Source of the DNA: JAIPEI01 sp041685835
GTDB taxonomy: Bacteria; Desulfobacterota; DSM-4660; Desulfatiglandales; HGW-15
Length of the DNA: 34,122 nucleotides
Direction of reading: 5' to 3'
NCBI GenBank assembly: GCA_041685835.1
Contig: JAWLEX010000022.1
Location: forward strand, 1-34,122
In this document: positions 1 through 9,100 of the stretch, piece by piece
Numbering within the stretch: position 1 is the first letter of the stretch
Layout: each line of letters opens with the position of its first letter
Position numbers and translations under genes: made by a program
The notes under the pieces: generated by a model
The model's database searches: none
What the model was told of the DNA's origin: nothing
The model's input: only the letters and a program-made list of their open reading frames with translations

Positions 1-639
1 CCCGTCAAAGGAGATCACCACTTCCTGGTTTTCCGCGTCTATCAGCCTGATCCGGCCGATGTCCCCGTTGAAGACCTCTTTGTCATAGTTGTTCTTGATC
101 TGCATGACCTTGTCGTTGACCTTGAAATTCCTCGCTCCCCGTATCAACCCTTCCTTCTCGGTGTTCAGGATCTTCTGCAACTCCAGGTTTAGATTGCCGG
201 CCCCGACACTCCCCTTGTGCATGGGAGTTAAGACCTGAATATCGTCAACGGGGTCAAACCCGAACCTCTTTGGAATACGCTCGGAGGCAAGCTCCAGAAT
301 GGTCTTCAGGGCGTCTTCCGGGTCGTCGCGTTCAACGAAATAGAAATCATCAGATGGGTCAGTCGACTTAAGAGACGGAATTATTCCCGCGTTGATCTTG
401 TGGGCGTTCACGATGACGAGGCTCTCCTTGGCCTGCCGGAAGATATCGTTCAGTTCAACTACGCGGACGGCACCAGACCTGATTATGTCTTTGAGTACGT
501 TCCCCGCACCAACTGACGGAAGCTGATTAACGTCACCAACGAGAATGAAAGTCGCCTTTGGTGGAATCGCCTTCAGGAGATGATGCATGAGGACCGTGTC
601 GATCATGGAGGCTTCGTCAACGATCAGGAGATCACAGAC
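1..639 (-). pseudogene. recD2: RecD2-like ATP-dependent DNA helicase, 5' end lost
   Basis: The minus strand is open from about 639 to the left edge and translates into the middle of a RecD2/TraA-type superfamily 1 helicase. The Walker B motif VDEAS is followed by GDVNQLPSVGAGNVL (motif III region), then FRQA and NAHKIN, and later LTPMHKGSVGAGNLN and the region around MQIKNNY that is typical of RecD2. RecD2 proteins are 5'-3' helicases of DNA repair. The N-terminal part, including the Walker A loop, should lie to the right of 639. Instead that sequence encodes part of a transposase on the other strand. The gene is therefore broken at its 5' side and has no visible start codon or ribosome site. 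Its 3' end lies outside the window. The family is clear; the loss of function is inferred from the missing ATP-binding loop. Confidence 0.85.
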
Positions 640-750
640 CTTCGACGCCCTGGAATGGCTTGCGGCCATGTGCTCGCACGTCCCCAACAAGGGCGAGCAC
701 ATGGTCGGATACTACGGCTACTACAGCAACGTGTGCAGAGGAAAGATGCC
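638..750 (+). pseudogene. IS91-like (Y2-type) transposase fragment
   Basis: From about codon 638 the plus strand encodes FDALEWLAAMCSHVPNKGEH followed by a YYGYYSNVCRGK segment. This is the hallmark C-terminal block of IS91-like rolling-circle transposases (Pfam Y2_Tnp family). The similarity stops after RGK, where such proteins normally continue with lysine-rich sequence and a CPxC motif. About 40 residues of a protein usually longer than 350 residues survive, so this is a dead remnant. It abuts the truncated recD2 directly, with no spacer. An apparent 79-residue ORF (587-826) exists only because the reverse complement of recD2 happens to be open in the same frame. It should not be annotated as a gene. 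Confidence 0.8.
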
Positions 751-856
751 TAAAACCGCCGGTATTCCAAATCAATGCTTGATTTCAGAGAATGAGGAAA
801 AGGCTTTCAATCCCCATAGCCGATGACAGGTATTTCAGAATCAGGATTTATCCGGA

Positions 857-1156
857 TTAAGAGGAAGCGGTTAACCTGGTCTGAATTCTTGAGGGTTCCT
901 GCCGGCAATCCAGAATCGCCCAGACACTTACCGTATCTTCCTTGACCTTGTAGTATATGGCGAAAGGAAAGCGCTTGGACAGGAGCCGATAATACCCGAA
1001 ATGGATCGAGTGAATCCCCGCGTAGAGATGAAGAGAATCGATGTCGGAAAAGAGAGAATTCAAGAAGTAGTCACCTAGGCCTTCTTCACGCGTCTCATAA
1101 AATCGAAAACCGTCGATGAGATCCTGCTCGGCCTCGTCAAGGATTAAGATATTCAT
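857..1156 (-). CDS. ParE/RelE-family toxin of a type II toxin-antitoxin pair
   Basis: This is a 99-residue protein starting MNILILDEAEQDLIDGFRFY, the N-terminal helix pattern of ParE/RelE-like toxins. It continues with the central YYRLLSKRFPFAIYY block and the late VWAILDCRQEPSRI strand, which are characteristic of the family (YRRLLLRRFPY and VLDCRRDP types). ParE-like members inhibit gyrase and RelE-like members cut mRNA at the ribosome; the sequence does not show which applies. The ATG at 1156 was chosen because it overlaps the antitoxin stop by four bases (ATGA), which points to translational coupling. A longer in-frame start exists at 1195 but lies inside the antitoxin gene. The protein looks full length. 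It sits among broken mobile elements, a usual place for such modules. Confidence 0.85.
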   Translation of the reverse strand: MNILILDEAEQDLIDGFRFYETREEGLGDYFLNSLFSDIDSLHLYAGIHSIHFGYYRLLSKRFPFAIYYKVKEDTVSVWAILDCRQEPSRIQTRLTASS

Positions 1157-1371
1157 TTGGCGCGCTCGCGAATCCTGGCTTTGGCATCGGTCCACTCTTC
1201 GAATCGCGAAATGCCCTCTTTTTCCTGAGCCTCTCGAGAACGCAGAACGTCGCCGTGCCAGGCTGGAGCGGGGATGTCCTCCGGATTCCGCTGAAGATCA
1301 GCCCAGATTTCCTCCATTGCCCGGAGCTTGTCAGCCGTCGTCATTTTGTCTAATGGTACGCCTGTTTCCAT
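1153..1371 (-). CDS. Addiction-module antitoxin (Unstab_antitox-like)
   Basis: This 72-residue acidic protein lies directly upstream of the toxin. It has the pattern of the 'putative addiction module component' family: an early helix (MTTADKLRAMEEIWADLQR), then a PEDIPAPAWHGDVL segment and a charged C-terminal helix with ISRFEEWTDAKARIRE. Such proteins neutralise ParE/RelE-type toxins by wrapping around them with the C-terminal part, and they are labile. The ATG at 1371 (METGVPL) is preferred over the one at 1395 because a GGGGGAAAG ribosome site lies five bases before it. The stop overlaps the toxin start. Autoregulation by the complex is usual in this family, but no operator was identified here. 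Confidence 0.8.
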   Translation of the reverse strand: METGVPLDKMTTADKLRAMEEIWADLQRNPEDIPAPAWHGDVLRSREAQEKEGISRFEEWTDAKARIRERAK

Positions 1372-1594
1372 GGTCTTTCCCCCGAATTCTTCCAAACATG
1401 GTTAGAGGTTACCCATTGCTTACATTGGTTTCCCTCAGTTCAAACGTTTGCCATCCGATCCCTGACCTCACCATGCGAAAAGGTCTGTTCTACATCGGCC
1501 TGCTGAATCCCCTCCCAACCTTGGCCGGCAAAAGGCCCTAATTCCACCGTCAATCACAGGCTGCTACCGGCTTTTAAACCAGCTTGATCATATC

Positions 1595-2106
1595 ATGGGA
1601 TTCAAGGAAAATGAACCGTGTTCACGGTCTAGAGCCGCATCCGACCAAAACCCATTTCAAGGAGGTTTCGCCATAAAGTATCATCAGCCATTGCACGCTT
1701 CTTCACGGAATATCGTGAAAAAGGCAGGCCTGCTCGTTAACGTGAAGTTCACCCCTCATGACTTCAGGCGTCATGCCGCTACTTATGCTTCCCGGGCCGG
1801 AACCCCGATTGAAATCGTAAGCAAGCTGGTGCCCATCCAGAAACCCTTTTTGGGCACTAGCAAGTTTCCAATTCAGAAATGAGGATTTTTTGTCAAGATC
1901 AAGGAAATCAAGAGGTTGCGCGGAGGCGTACTGAAGTACGCCGCACAAGCAACCTCGCAGATTGACGCCGAGATTGGCAAAAAAGACCATTTCTGGATGG
2001 AAACAAGCTGATCTTACTGCATGCGAGCCTATCCACGACCCAGCGCTACATGGGAAGAATCAGCGAAGTGGAAGCCATGAGGTCGATCGACAACCTTCAT
2101 GGATAG
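1595..2106 (+). pseudogene. Tyrosine recombinase (phage-type integrase) C-terminal remnant, interrupted
   Basis: The frame ending at 1828 encodes KFTPHDFRRHAATYASRAGT followed by PIEIVSK. This is the HxxR catalytic block of tyrosine recombinases. After a 175-bp insertion the protein resumes at 2005 with KLILLHASLSTTQRYMGRIS, which contains the catalytic Tyr, and ends at TAG 2104-2106. Removing the insertion and one copy of the 7-bp duplication rejoins the frame exactly (IVSK-LILLHAS). The N-terminal half, with the first catalytic Arg and the core-binding domain, is absent, and the sequence before about 1690 is not recognisable as integrase. The gene was therefore already truncated or decayed, or was inserted as a fragment, and is certainly inactive now. 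Confidence 0.85.
1829..2003. mobile_element. Foldback/MITE-like element, copy 1 (175 bp), inserted in the integrase remnant
   Basis: The element is flanked by a 7-bp direct repeat CAAGCTG (1822-1828 and 2004-2010). Its ends carry inverted CATCCAGAAA (1834-1843) and TTTCTGGATG (1990-1999). It has no coding capacity. Most of its length folds on itself around an axis near 1934. Nested complementary blocks are TTTTTTGTCAA (1886-1896) with TTGGCAAAAAA (1974-1984, one mismatch), GAGGTTGC (1912-1919) with GCAACCTC (1949-1956), and GGCGTACT (1925-1932) with AGTACGCC (1935-1942). CAGAAATG (1874-1881) can pair with CATTTCTG (1988-1995), giving the right end two possible partners. A near-identical copy is at the right end of the window. 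This fits a non-autonomous element moved by a transposase encoded elsewhere; that transposase is not identifiable from this window. Confidence 0.85.
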
Positions 2107-2470
2107 AGGAGACAAGAGGATGGATTGAAGGGCCGTCTGCCCCAATTTTCCGAGCTGAGGCGCGAAGGCCCTTCTTATTGTATCCTGGCAAAGCCCTGAA
2201 TTCCAGTTTTAACCCATGGACCCGGATCTTTGAATCGGTCCAGTGGTGAAGCGGCCACCAGCTCCCGGTCTGTCGATCTTTCATCTCTTTGAACACGTCC
2301 TCGATGATAAACTGACTCCGATAAGCGGAAATGATCGAGGCTTCGTCCCATTCTTCCCGGTTGGTGATTAGAATCGTCTTTCCAAGACATATGTCCGAAA
2401 GCTCTTGGAACGCGTCTGTGTCCACCTCGTAGCTCAGACGAGGAATGCCGTCGGGGGGTGGCCGAAACTT
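2107..2470 (-). pseudogene. IS1634-like (IS4 superfamily) transposase remnant
   Basis: Between about 2470 and 2210 the minus strand encodes a block typical of IS1634-type DDE transposases. It has GKTILITNREEWDEASIISA, then YRSQFIIEDVFKEMKD (the Y-(2)-R-(3)-E-(6)-K signature around the catalytic Glu), then SWWPLHHWTDSKIRVHG. After that point the expected hydrophobic segment is missing and the three frames give scattered unrelated residues down to the end of the integrase remnant. Upstream of 2470 the frame is also lost. Only about 85 residues of a protein of more than 500 remain, so this is a degraded fragment without recognisable terminal repeats. Confidence 0.8.
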
Positions 2471-2570
2471 CGGTCTTGATCAAGCGTTTCATGTGCTGTC
2501 GGCTCAGAATGCCCTTTGTGGCGCCCTTGAATTATCGAACGTCGGGATTCTGTCCCCCTTGCCTGGATAG

Positions 2571-2993
2571 TCACCGGACTACCAGCACCGGGCAGGGCGC
2601 CGCCTCGAGGACCCTGTGGGTTACGCTTCCCAGCAGCAGCCCTTCCAAGTCAGTTCGACCTCGAGACCCCATGACCACCATGTCGCACGCTTCCGTCTGG
2701 GCCACCTCCAGGATAGCCCCTCCCGCCGGGCGCTCCAGTAACCGCTCGGTAAAAGAGACTCCGGCCTTCCTAATCATATCCCTGTACGGCTCCAGAAGCT
2801 TGTTGCCCTCTTCGATAATGTCCGTTACCACCTTCTGGTAGTAAGGCTCGCCGAGAACGGATGGAAAGCGCCGATGGCAGTGTACCAGAATAATTCCGCT
2901 TCCCACGGCCTTTGCAAGATCCACGGCATAGGAGGCTGCCCGATCGGAGTGCTCGGATCCGTCCACCGGCAACAGGATGGTCTCAATCTTCAT
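2571..2993 (-). CDS. Universal stress protein, UspA family
   Basis: This 140-residue single-domain protein begins MKIETILLPVDGSEHSDRAA, the standard first strand and helix of the family. The C-terminal GSRGRTDLEGLLLGSVT matches the ATP-binding motif G-2x-G-9x-G-(S/T), which suggests an ATP-binding rather than a UspA-like non-binding member. The final strand CPVLVV is also typical. The ATG at 2993 was chosen over an upstream in-frame one at 3038 because the family starts with this strand and a GGCGGAAAG ribosome site precedes it. Such proteins help cells survive starvation and oxidative stress by poorly defined means. The gene is downstream of the RNase G gene on the same strand, 225 bp away, with no terminator visible between them. 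Confidence 0.93.
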   Translation of the reverse strand: MKIETILLPVDGSEHSDRAASYAVDLAKAVGSGIILVHCHRRFPSVLGEPYYQKVVTDIIEEGNKLLEPYRDMIRKAGVSFTERLLERPAGGAILEVAQTEACDMVVMGSRGRTDLEGLLLGSVTHRVLEAAPCPVLVVR

Positions 2994-3218
2994 AGTCTGC
3001 TTTCCGCCTTTCCACCGGAATCGCCCGGACAACGTCACTCGGGATCCGGTCCCTGCAGTGTTACGGCCCCCTCGTATGAGACTTGAACTTCTCCGATGCC
3101 CAAAGACGAAATGTCTAATTGCTTACCGCCTATCTTCTCTTCGTGCTCTTCATGCCCTTACTGGTGAAGCTTCAGGCTTATTCGATCAAGCCGGCGCATC
3201 CGGGGCCTGCGGCAAGTC

Positions 3219-4697
3219 TTACTTGACGAAGTCCAGCGTTTGCTCGCCCGGCGGCATGGCGGGGTCTGGATACAAAGAGATCTTCACGCTGTAGCGGCCC
3301 TCGAGTTCCAGCAGTTCCTTGCGTTTCCTGTTCTGGAGATAGGAGGCCACGTCCGCACAAAGTCTTCCTTCGACCTGAGTGATGTTTCCCTTGGAAAGCC
3401 CGACCCAGATCCTGCGCATGACCGAAAGGGCCGCGGACTCTACTGACATCACCATGCCCCGCCCCTGGCAGTGGCTGCAGACATGATACGTCTTGGACTC
3501 GAGAGACGGGCGCAGCCTCTGGCGCGACAGCTCCAGGATTCCGAACTTTGACAGGGGAGAGGTGTCGGTCTTGGCCCGGTCCTTCTTCATCTCCTCCCGC
3601 AGGGTCTTTTCCACCTCGCGGTTGTGCTTGCGGTCCCTCATATCTATGAAATCCACCACGACCAGGCCGCCGATGTCCCGAAGCCTCAGCTGCCTCGCTA
3701 TTTCCTGAGCCGCCTCCATGTTGGTACGGTAGGCCATGTTTTCAACGTCCTTGGCCATCTTTCCCTTGCCTGAGTTGACATCTATGGCGATGAGGGCCTC
3801 TGTGGGGTCTATGACGATGGTTCCGCCCGACTTGAGGTTGACGCGGTTGCGATAAATGCTCTCGATCTGGTCCTCGATCTCGTACCTGTCGAAGATGGGG
3901 ACCGTGTGCTTGTACAGCTTGACCCTCCGCTGGTGCAAGGGGGAGATGATCTTCATGTACTCCTTGATCTTACTGTACGTATCTTTTTCGTCCACGAGGA
4001 TCTCGGACACATCACTCGTGAAGTAGTCTCTCACCGTACGGAGGCAGAGATCCTGCTCCTTGTGGATCAGGGAGAGCGAGGCCGCCTTGCTTACTCGCTT
4101 CTTTATTTCCCGCCACATGCGAAGGAGCCGGTTCAGGTCCTTGGAGAGTTCGCGCTTGCTCTGGCCCGCAGCCACGGTCCTGACGATGTACCCGATCTCT
4201 TCGGGCAGGGTCATCTGCGCCATGACCTCCTTGAGCCGCTGCCGCTCGTCCTCGTCCTCGATTTTTCTCGAAACACCGTTTATGGTCCGGCCCGGGGTCA
4301 GCACCAGGTACCGGCCGGCGATGGAAATGTATGTGGTCAGGTGGGCCCCTTTGCGGCCGGGCATCTCCTTGGTCACCTGGACAAGCAGCTCCTGACCTTT
4401 CTTGAGCACCTTCTCGATTGGCGGCACGCCCTTTCCAGCGCCCTCGGCAAGTCCCCCCTGAAAGTATTCCGGATGAATGTCTCCGGCGGGCAGGAACCCG
4501 TTCTTCTCCACGCCGAAGTTGACGAAACACGATTGAAGGCTCGGCTCGATGCGCTCCACCACACCCTTGTAAATGTTTCCCACACGCTGTTCGGCCATGG
4601 TCGTCTCGATGTGAAAGCCGTCCAGCATTCCGTCCTTGGTAAAGGCGACCCGGAACTCTTCCGGGTCCACCGCGTTGATCATCATTTTAGTAGTCAT
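3219..4697 (-). CDS. rng: Ribonuclease G/E family endoribonuclease
   Basis: This is a 492-residue protein with the RNase G layout. An S1 RNA-binding domain (about residues 37-130: RVGNIYKGVVERIEPSLQSC, FVNFG, GFLP) is followed by the RNase H-like and DNase I-like catalytic core. The metal-binding aspartates are in AIDVNSG (D306) and VVVDF (D349), matching D303 and D346 of E. coli RNase E. The zinc-link cysteines are C407 and C410 (CSHC). The long C-terminal degradosome scaffold of RNase E is absent, so RNase G is the better name. It cleaves single-stranded AU-rich RNA in rRNA maturation and mRNA decay. The start has an AAGGA site before the ATG. It follows the activase-like genes with a short gap of 29 bp and may be transcribed with them. 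Confidence 0.95.
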   Translation of the reverse strand: MTTKMMINAVDPEEFRVAFTKDGMLDGFHIETTMAEQRVGNIYKGVVERIEPSLQSCFVNFGVEKNGFLPAGDIHPEYFQGGLAEGAGKGVPPIEKVLKKGQELLVQVTKEMPGRKGAHLTTYISIAGRYLVLTPGRTINGVSRKIEDEDERQRLKEVMAQMTLPEEIGYIVRTVAAGQSKRELSKDLNRLLRMWREIKKRVSKAASLSLIHKEQDLCLRTVRDYFTSDVSEILVDEKDTYSKIKEYMKIISPLHQRRVKLYKHTVPIFDRYEIEDQIESIYRNRVNLKSGGTIVIDPTEALIAIDVNSGKGKMAKDVENMAYRTNMEAAQEIARQLRLRDIGGLVVVDFIDMRDRKHNREVEKTLREEMKKDRAKTDTSPLSKFGILELSRQRLRPSLESKTYHVCSHCQGRGMVMSVESAALSVMRRIWVGLSKGNITQVEGRLCADVASYLQNRKRKELLELEGRYSVKISLYPDPAMPPGEQTLDFVK

Positions 4698-4726
4698 ATG
4701 CTTCCTTGAGGACTGATGCGAATGAT

Positions 4727-6115
4727 TTAGAGAAAAGCAAGTCGAGGCTGGGCCTCCCTGTGCCTTCCGTTTTTGATGGCACGTTCCTTGTGTTGTTGGG
4801 CCTGGTACATGAAAGTGCGTATGGCCGCCTCCCGCCCCGGTTGAAAGGTGCCGTCATATGCTGTGTCCAGATAGGGGAGACGACAACGGTTTACGATGGG
4901 CCGGACAATGGCTGAGGTGATGGTGCTGGGCATGCAGGTAAATGGATATACGTTCACCACGCCATTGAATCCCTCTCTCATGTACTCCATAATGCCGGAC
5001 ACGCTCAAGCATGCTTCAGTCCCTACATCGAACGAAAACAGATCCTTTTCTATCAGCACCTTTTCCAGGTCACGCACACGGTGATCAGCCGGCAGGTCGA
5101 GAATCGGCTTCATACGCCGGTAAGCGTTGTCCTGCTTTTTCTGCTGGTACAGCAGATTCGTCCCATAAGAGAGGATTTTTGATAGATGACCGCGGACCTC
5201 GCGGATCCGGAAAAGCCTTAAACTTCTTGTCAGACCGAGACGCGCTTCCCGCATTCTATCGTAGGCCGTGTAGTTCACCCATTCGGCTATTGAGGCGTTG
5301 ACTACTTCGGCTCCGTATCTTTCCAGCACCCTGATAACGTCCTGGTTGGACTGGGTGTGGGTCCTCAGGTAGATTTCCCCGACAATGCCTATAAGCGGCT
5401 TACGGGGAATGTCCGGGTCCATGAGGTCCTTTCCCTTGCGCACAAAATCTTCCAACCGGTCAAGGATTGCGTCGAACTCCTTATTGGCGCCGTGCCGCAG
5501 GAAGGCGTCGGACAAGGCTGTGAGGGCCTCGTCGATCAAGGAATCGGCAAGGCCCGGCTCGCGCTCGTAGGGACGAATCCGCCAGAGAAGCCTGTCGAGG
5601 ATATCACCAATCACCACCGACAAGTAGGCCGCCTTCCGGAAATCCGTGGTCTTCTCCTTTTCGATCATACCTGCAGGCGAATAGGCGTTATCCGACGTCA
5701 GGGACCCGATCTTCAGGTTTTGCAGGTCCGGTAGCGAATCAAGCACGATCCGCTGAAATTTATTGTACATCCCGAAGCGGCAAGGGCCCCCGGCTTCGGG
5801 CATGAAATAGATATAGTCATCGGTATTGAAAGCCTCACCCAGACGCTCCCGCTCCTCTTCCAGAAACTGAAGGATGTCACCCGTAGTCACCTGGCAGGGA
5901 AAGCACTCCTTGCCCGAGGTGAACTCCCTTCCAAGATCCATCCCTCTATAGGTATCCATGACCCTGGCCCGGACACCGAAAGCCTGAAACACCGCCGCAA
6001 GGAGATGGCATCCGATCCGGTTCATCAGGGGGATCAGGAACGTTTTGTCCCGCGCGCTGAATGTGCCTACCTTGCTGGAAAGACTGTCAAACGTAGACTC
6101 CGGTTGGGTTTCCAT
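4727..6115 (-). CDS. CoA-activase-associated protein (COG3581-like, HgdD/DUF2229 superfamily)
   Basis: This 462-residue protein is of the group found with large acyl-CoA dehydratase activase-like proteins and resembles the D-component of 2-hydroxyglutaryl-CoA dehydratase. Conserved cysteines that could ligate iron-sulfur clusters are C71 and C74 (KECFPCQ), C112 (GGPCRFGMY), C369 (TEACLS) and C394 (FTCMPSTI). No signal peptide or membrane segment is seen. The gene begins 7 bp after the stop of the 1021-residue activase gene. Its ribosome site TGAGGAAAC overlaps that stop, so the two are translationally coupled and probably form one complex. No acyl-CoA dehydratase, CoA-transferase or other pathway gene is nearby, so the substrate cannot be named. 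Family membership is fairly sure; the catalytic role is unknown. Confidence 0.8.
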   Translation of the reverse strand: METQPESTFDSLSSKVGTFSARDKTFLIPLMNRIGCHLLAAVFQAFGVRARVMDTYRGMDLGREFTSGKECFPCQVTTGDILQFLEEERERLGEAFNTDDYIYFMPEAGGPCRFGMYNKFQRIVLDSLPDLQNLKIGSLTSDNAYSPAGMIEKEKTTDFRKAAYLSVVIGDILDRLLWRIRPYEREPGLADSLIDEALTALSDAFLRHGANKEFDAILDRLEDFVRKGKDLMDPDIPRKPLIGIVGEIYLRTHTQSNQDVIRVLERYGAEVVNASIAEWVNYTAYDRMREARLGLTRSLRLFRIREVRGHLSKILSYGTNLLYQQKKQDNAYRRMKPILDLPADHRVRDLEKVLIEKDLFSFDVGTEACLSVSGIMEYMREGFNGVVNVYPFTCMPSTITSAIVRPIVNRCRLPYLDTAYDGTFQPGREAAIRTFMYQAQQHKERAIKNGRHREAQPRLAFL

Positions 6116-6122
6116 TGTTTCC

Positions 6123-9100
6123 TCAGTTGGAGAGCTTCAGATCGCCCGACGACTCTCGAGCAAGCTCATCCATTGCGTTTTCAATAACATTACTGTAGGC
6201 CTCGAGGCGCGTCATGACCCCTGCCACGGCGCTGTGTTCGTCGAGTTCCAGGATGAGGTAGGGCTTGTCTCCCATGACGTACCTGAAGAAGTGCTCCACA
6301 AAGGAATCCGGCCCGCAACTGAAGTTCGTGACATGGAGCCCGAACATACCGCGGTGCCTGCGGATGAACTTTGCAGTCCGCAGGATCTGTGCGCCGAGGC
6401 CCCAGTACATGGAAGAGAAATCGGACATGTCGACCCCGGTTACGTCCACAAAATCCATGGGCATGGCTGAAACACCTATCTTGGCGAGGTTCCGGCCCAG
6501 CCGAAGATTCAGACGCTCATCGTAGAGGTTGTACGGCCGGCCGGTCACGATCACGATCGGTTCGGAAGGATCGCACCTTTCCAGCTTCTCCTGACCGATA
6601 TCGTAAAGCTCCCCTATGAATGCCGCGTTGGCCTCAATCCCGGCTCGAAGCGCTTCACGGATCAGGGATCTCTTTCTTTTGAGGGTGGAAGAAAGCTGGT
6701 CGGAAAGCTCAAGGGCTATCATTTCAGGGTCGTTTCTCATGTGCACAACGGCATGAAGCACGTCTTGGCTTCCCAGATCAAGGGCCATCTGCAGCATGTA
6801 TCGGTTCGACTGGACAAACGGGCAGAAAAAACCGCGTTCGCCGGGGCCCACTGCGGGCATGTTCACGATGCTGGGAAGAAACAGGTAGCGCGTGCGCCCC
6901 AGAAGCGTCTTGACGTGCCCGTGGGAAACCTTGACCGGATAACAGGTCTCCGCGGTCACGCTCTCGATGCCGGCGCTCGAAATCGATGCGTTGGTCGGGG
7001 GTGTAAGCACAAGCCGATAACCCAGCCGGTCGAAGAAGTGGGCCCAGATGATACCGGTCTGGAACAGGTAGAGGCTCCTCTGCATTCCAACGGTGGGACG
7101 CCCGTCAACTTCTTCGAGCACCTCTTCAGGGCCGAGTTCGCGGAAAAGGCCTTCCATGTGCCGATTCCAGATCGTATCGCGGAGCTGAAACAGGTTTTCT
7201 GTTTTGCCCCCTCCAGCAGCTCCAACCTCGTAGCGGCCGCACTCGCCCCCCCAAATGGTCTTTTTCCCGCCGAAATTGTAGACCTTCAACTTGCACCGGT
7301 TGTGGCAGTTGGGGTCGGCGCGGCAGACCTTCTCTTCGTAATCCATGCGGTCGTCAATAACACTGTCAAGCCCCCGAAACCGGCTGTTTCGTGTTCCTTC
7401 GGCCCGCATCTTTTCCTGCACGCTGACGGCGGCGCCGAAGGCGCCGAGCACCTCGCGGTGCACGGGTACGGTCAAGCCGCGCCCAAGAACATTCTCGAAC
7501 GCGCCGACCACTCCTTTGTTAAGAGAAGGGCCTCCGAGGAACATGACCCTTTGGCCGATCTTTCGTTTTCCCACGACCCGGTTGAGGTAATTGTGTACAA
7601 CGGCATAGCAGAGACCGGCGATGAGATCATGGGTCTTTGCGCCCTGCTGATGGTAGGAAACCAGATCGGATTCCATGAACACTGTACATCTTTCGGCCAA
7701 CTTCACCGGCCGCTCAGAGGACAGCGCGATTTCCTGGAACTCATCCACGATGCTGATCCCGTACTTGTTGGCCAGTTCGTGCAGAAAGCTGCCTGTCCCC
7801 GCAGCACACACCTTGTTCATGTCGAAATCCAGGGGATAACGGTTTTCTATGTAGATATACTTGGAGTCCTGCCCCCCGATTTCAAAGATCGTGTCCACGC
7901 CCGGGTCCATCTCAGTGGCCCCCCGAGCGTGGGCTGTAATCTCGTCTATGATAAGATCCGCGTTGATGAACGTGCCCACCACGTTCCGGCCCGATCCGGT
8001 GGCGGCGGTACCCAGTATGTCGATCCGGTCGCCCAGCTCATCGCGGATGGTTCGGAGAAGCTCCTTGGTCACTTCGATGGGCTTGCCCCTCGTGTGAACA
8101 TAACTCTTGTGAAGGATCCTTCTTCCTTCGTCTATGATCGCGTATTTAGTGGTCGTGGATCCGATGTCGATCCCCAGATAAACGGGCGTCGGCTTAGGAA
8201 TGCTAAGGTCCTCAATCTCATTGGCCTCGGGGAAACGGGTCTTTACGAGCGTGAGACGGCGGGCCACGGGAAGGCCGGAAATCACCGCCTCTTCTGCGGG
8301 TCCCAGGGCCTCCATGTCGGGAAAAGCACTCACCCCCTGCCTCATAGCCTGAAGCGCAACACCGAGGGCGCCCAGCGAAGTGCTGTGGGCCGGGACTACC
8401 AGATTCGGAATATAGGCCTGAAGGGCTCGAATCTGAAGTTCGTTCAGGGAAAGCCCGCCTACAAACAGGACCGGTTCCTGAAGCACACGGTTGGATACAA
8501 TGGTGCTCATGTAGTTGCGGGCATTCCCGACGTGAAGGCCATAGATGATGTCTTCCAGTCTCTCTCCCTTGTTCTGAAGATGAATCATGTCGGACTTGGT
8601 AAAAACCGTGCAGCGGCAGGCCACGTGGGCCGCCTGGTCGCTTGTGAGCCCCAGCCGGATAAAATCCTTTAGAATGCCGTCCAAACGGTCCTGAGAAATG
8701 CTTTCTTCACGCCTGTAAATGGCTGTGGCCAGGCGTTGGGCCTGCTGGTCGATGAATGATCCGGTGCCGGAAGCACATGGACCGTTTGTATTGAAGTTGT
8801 CGAGTTCCCATCCATAGGGGCCATGGTTGATCTGGAGCAGGGACGTGTCCTGTCCACCCATGCTGATAATGGTGCGCACATCAGGCCGGACGTAAACCGC
8901 ACCCAGGACCTGGCTGATGGTCTCAAACTCGAAAAACACCCCTAACCGCTCACTGATCCCCCTTGCATGGTTCCCTGTAAAAGCCACCGAACCAATATTT
9001 TCCGCACCCAGCATGGTGTAGAGTTCATCGAGGACCCGTTGGATCTCTGTCTCAAGCCTTCCCTGATGACGCCTGTAAGGAAGCTCGTAAACGACCTCCT

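Noticed and set aside
587..826. A 79-residue ORF
   Set aside because: It joins the reverse strand of recD2 to an IS91-like fragment and ends in unrelated sequence. It is a chimera of remnants, not a gene.
1703..1990. A 95-residue minus-strand ORF
   Set aside because: It runs through the foldback element and the antisense of the integrase; it is not present as such in the second copy.
6741..8672. A 643-codon open frame on the plus strand
   Set aside because: It is exactly antisense to the well-supported activase gene, its composition is His/Gly-rich as expected for a shadow frame of a GC-rich gene, and no family motif is visible.
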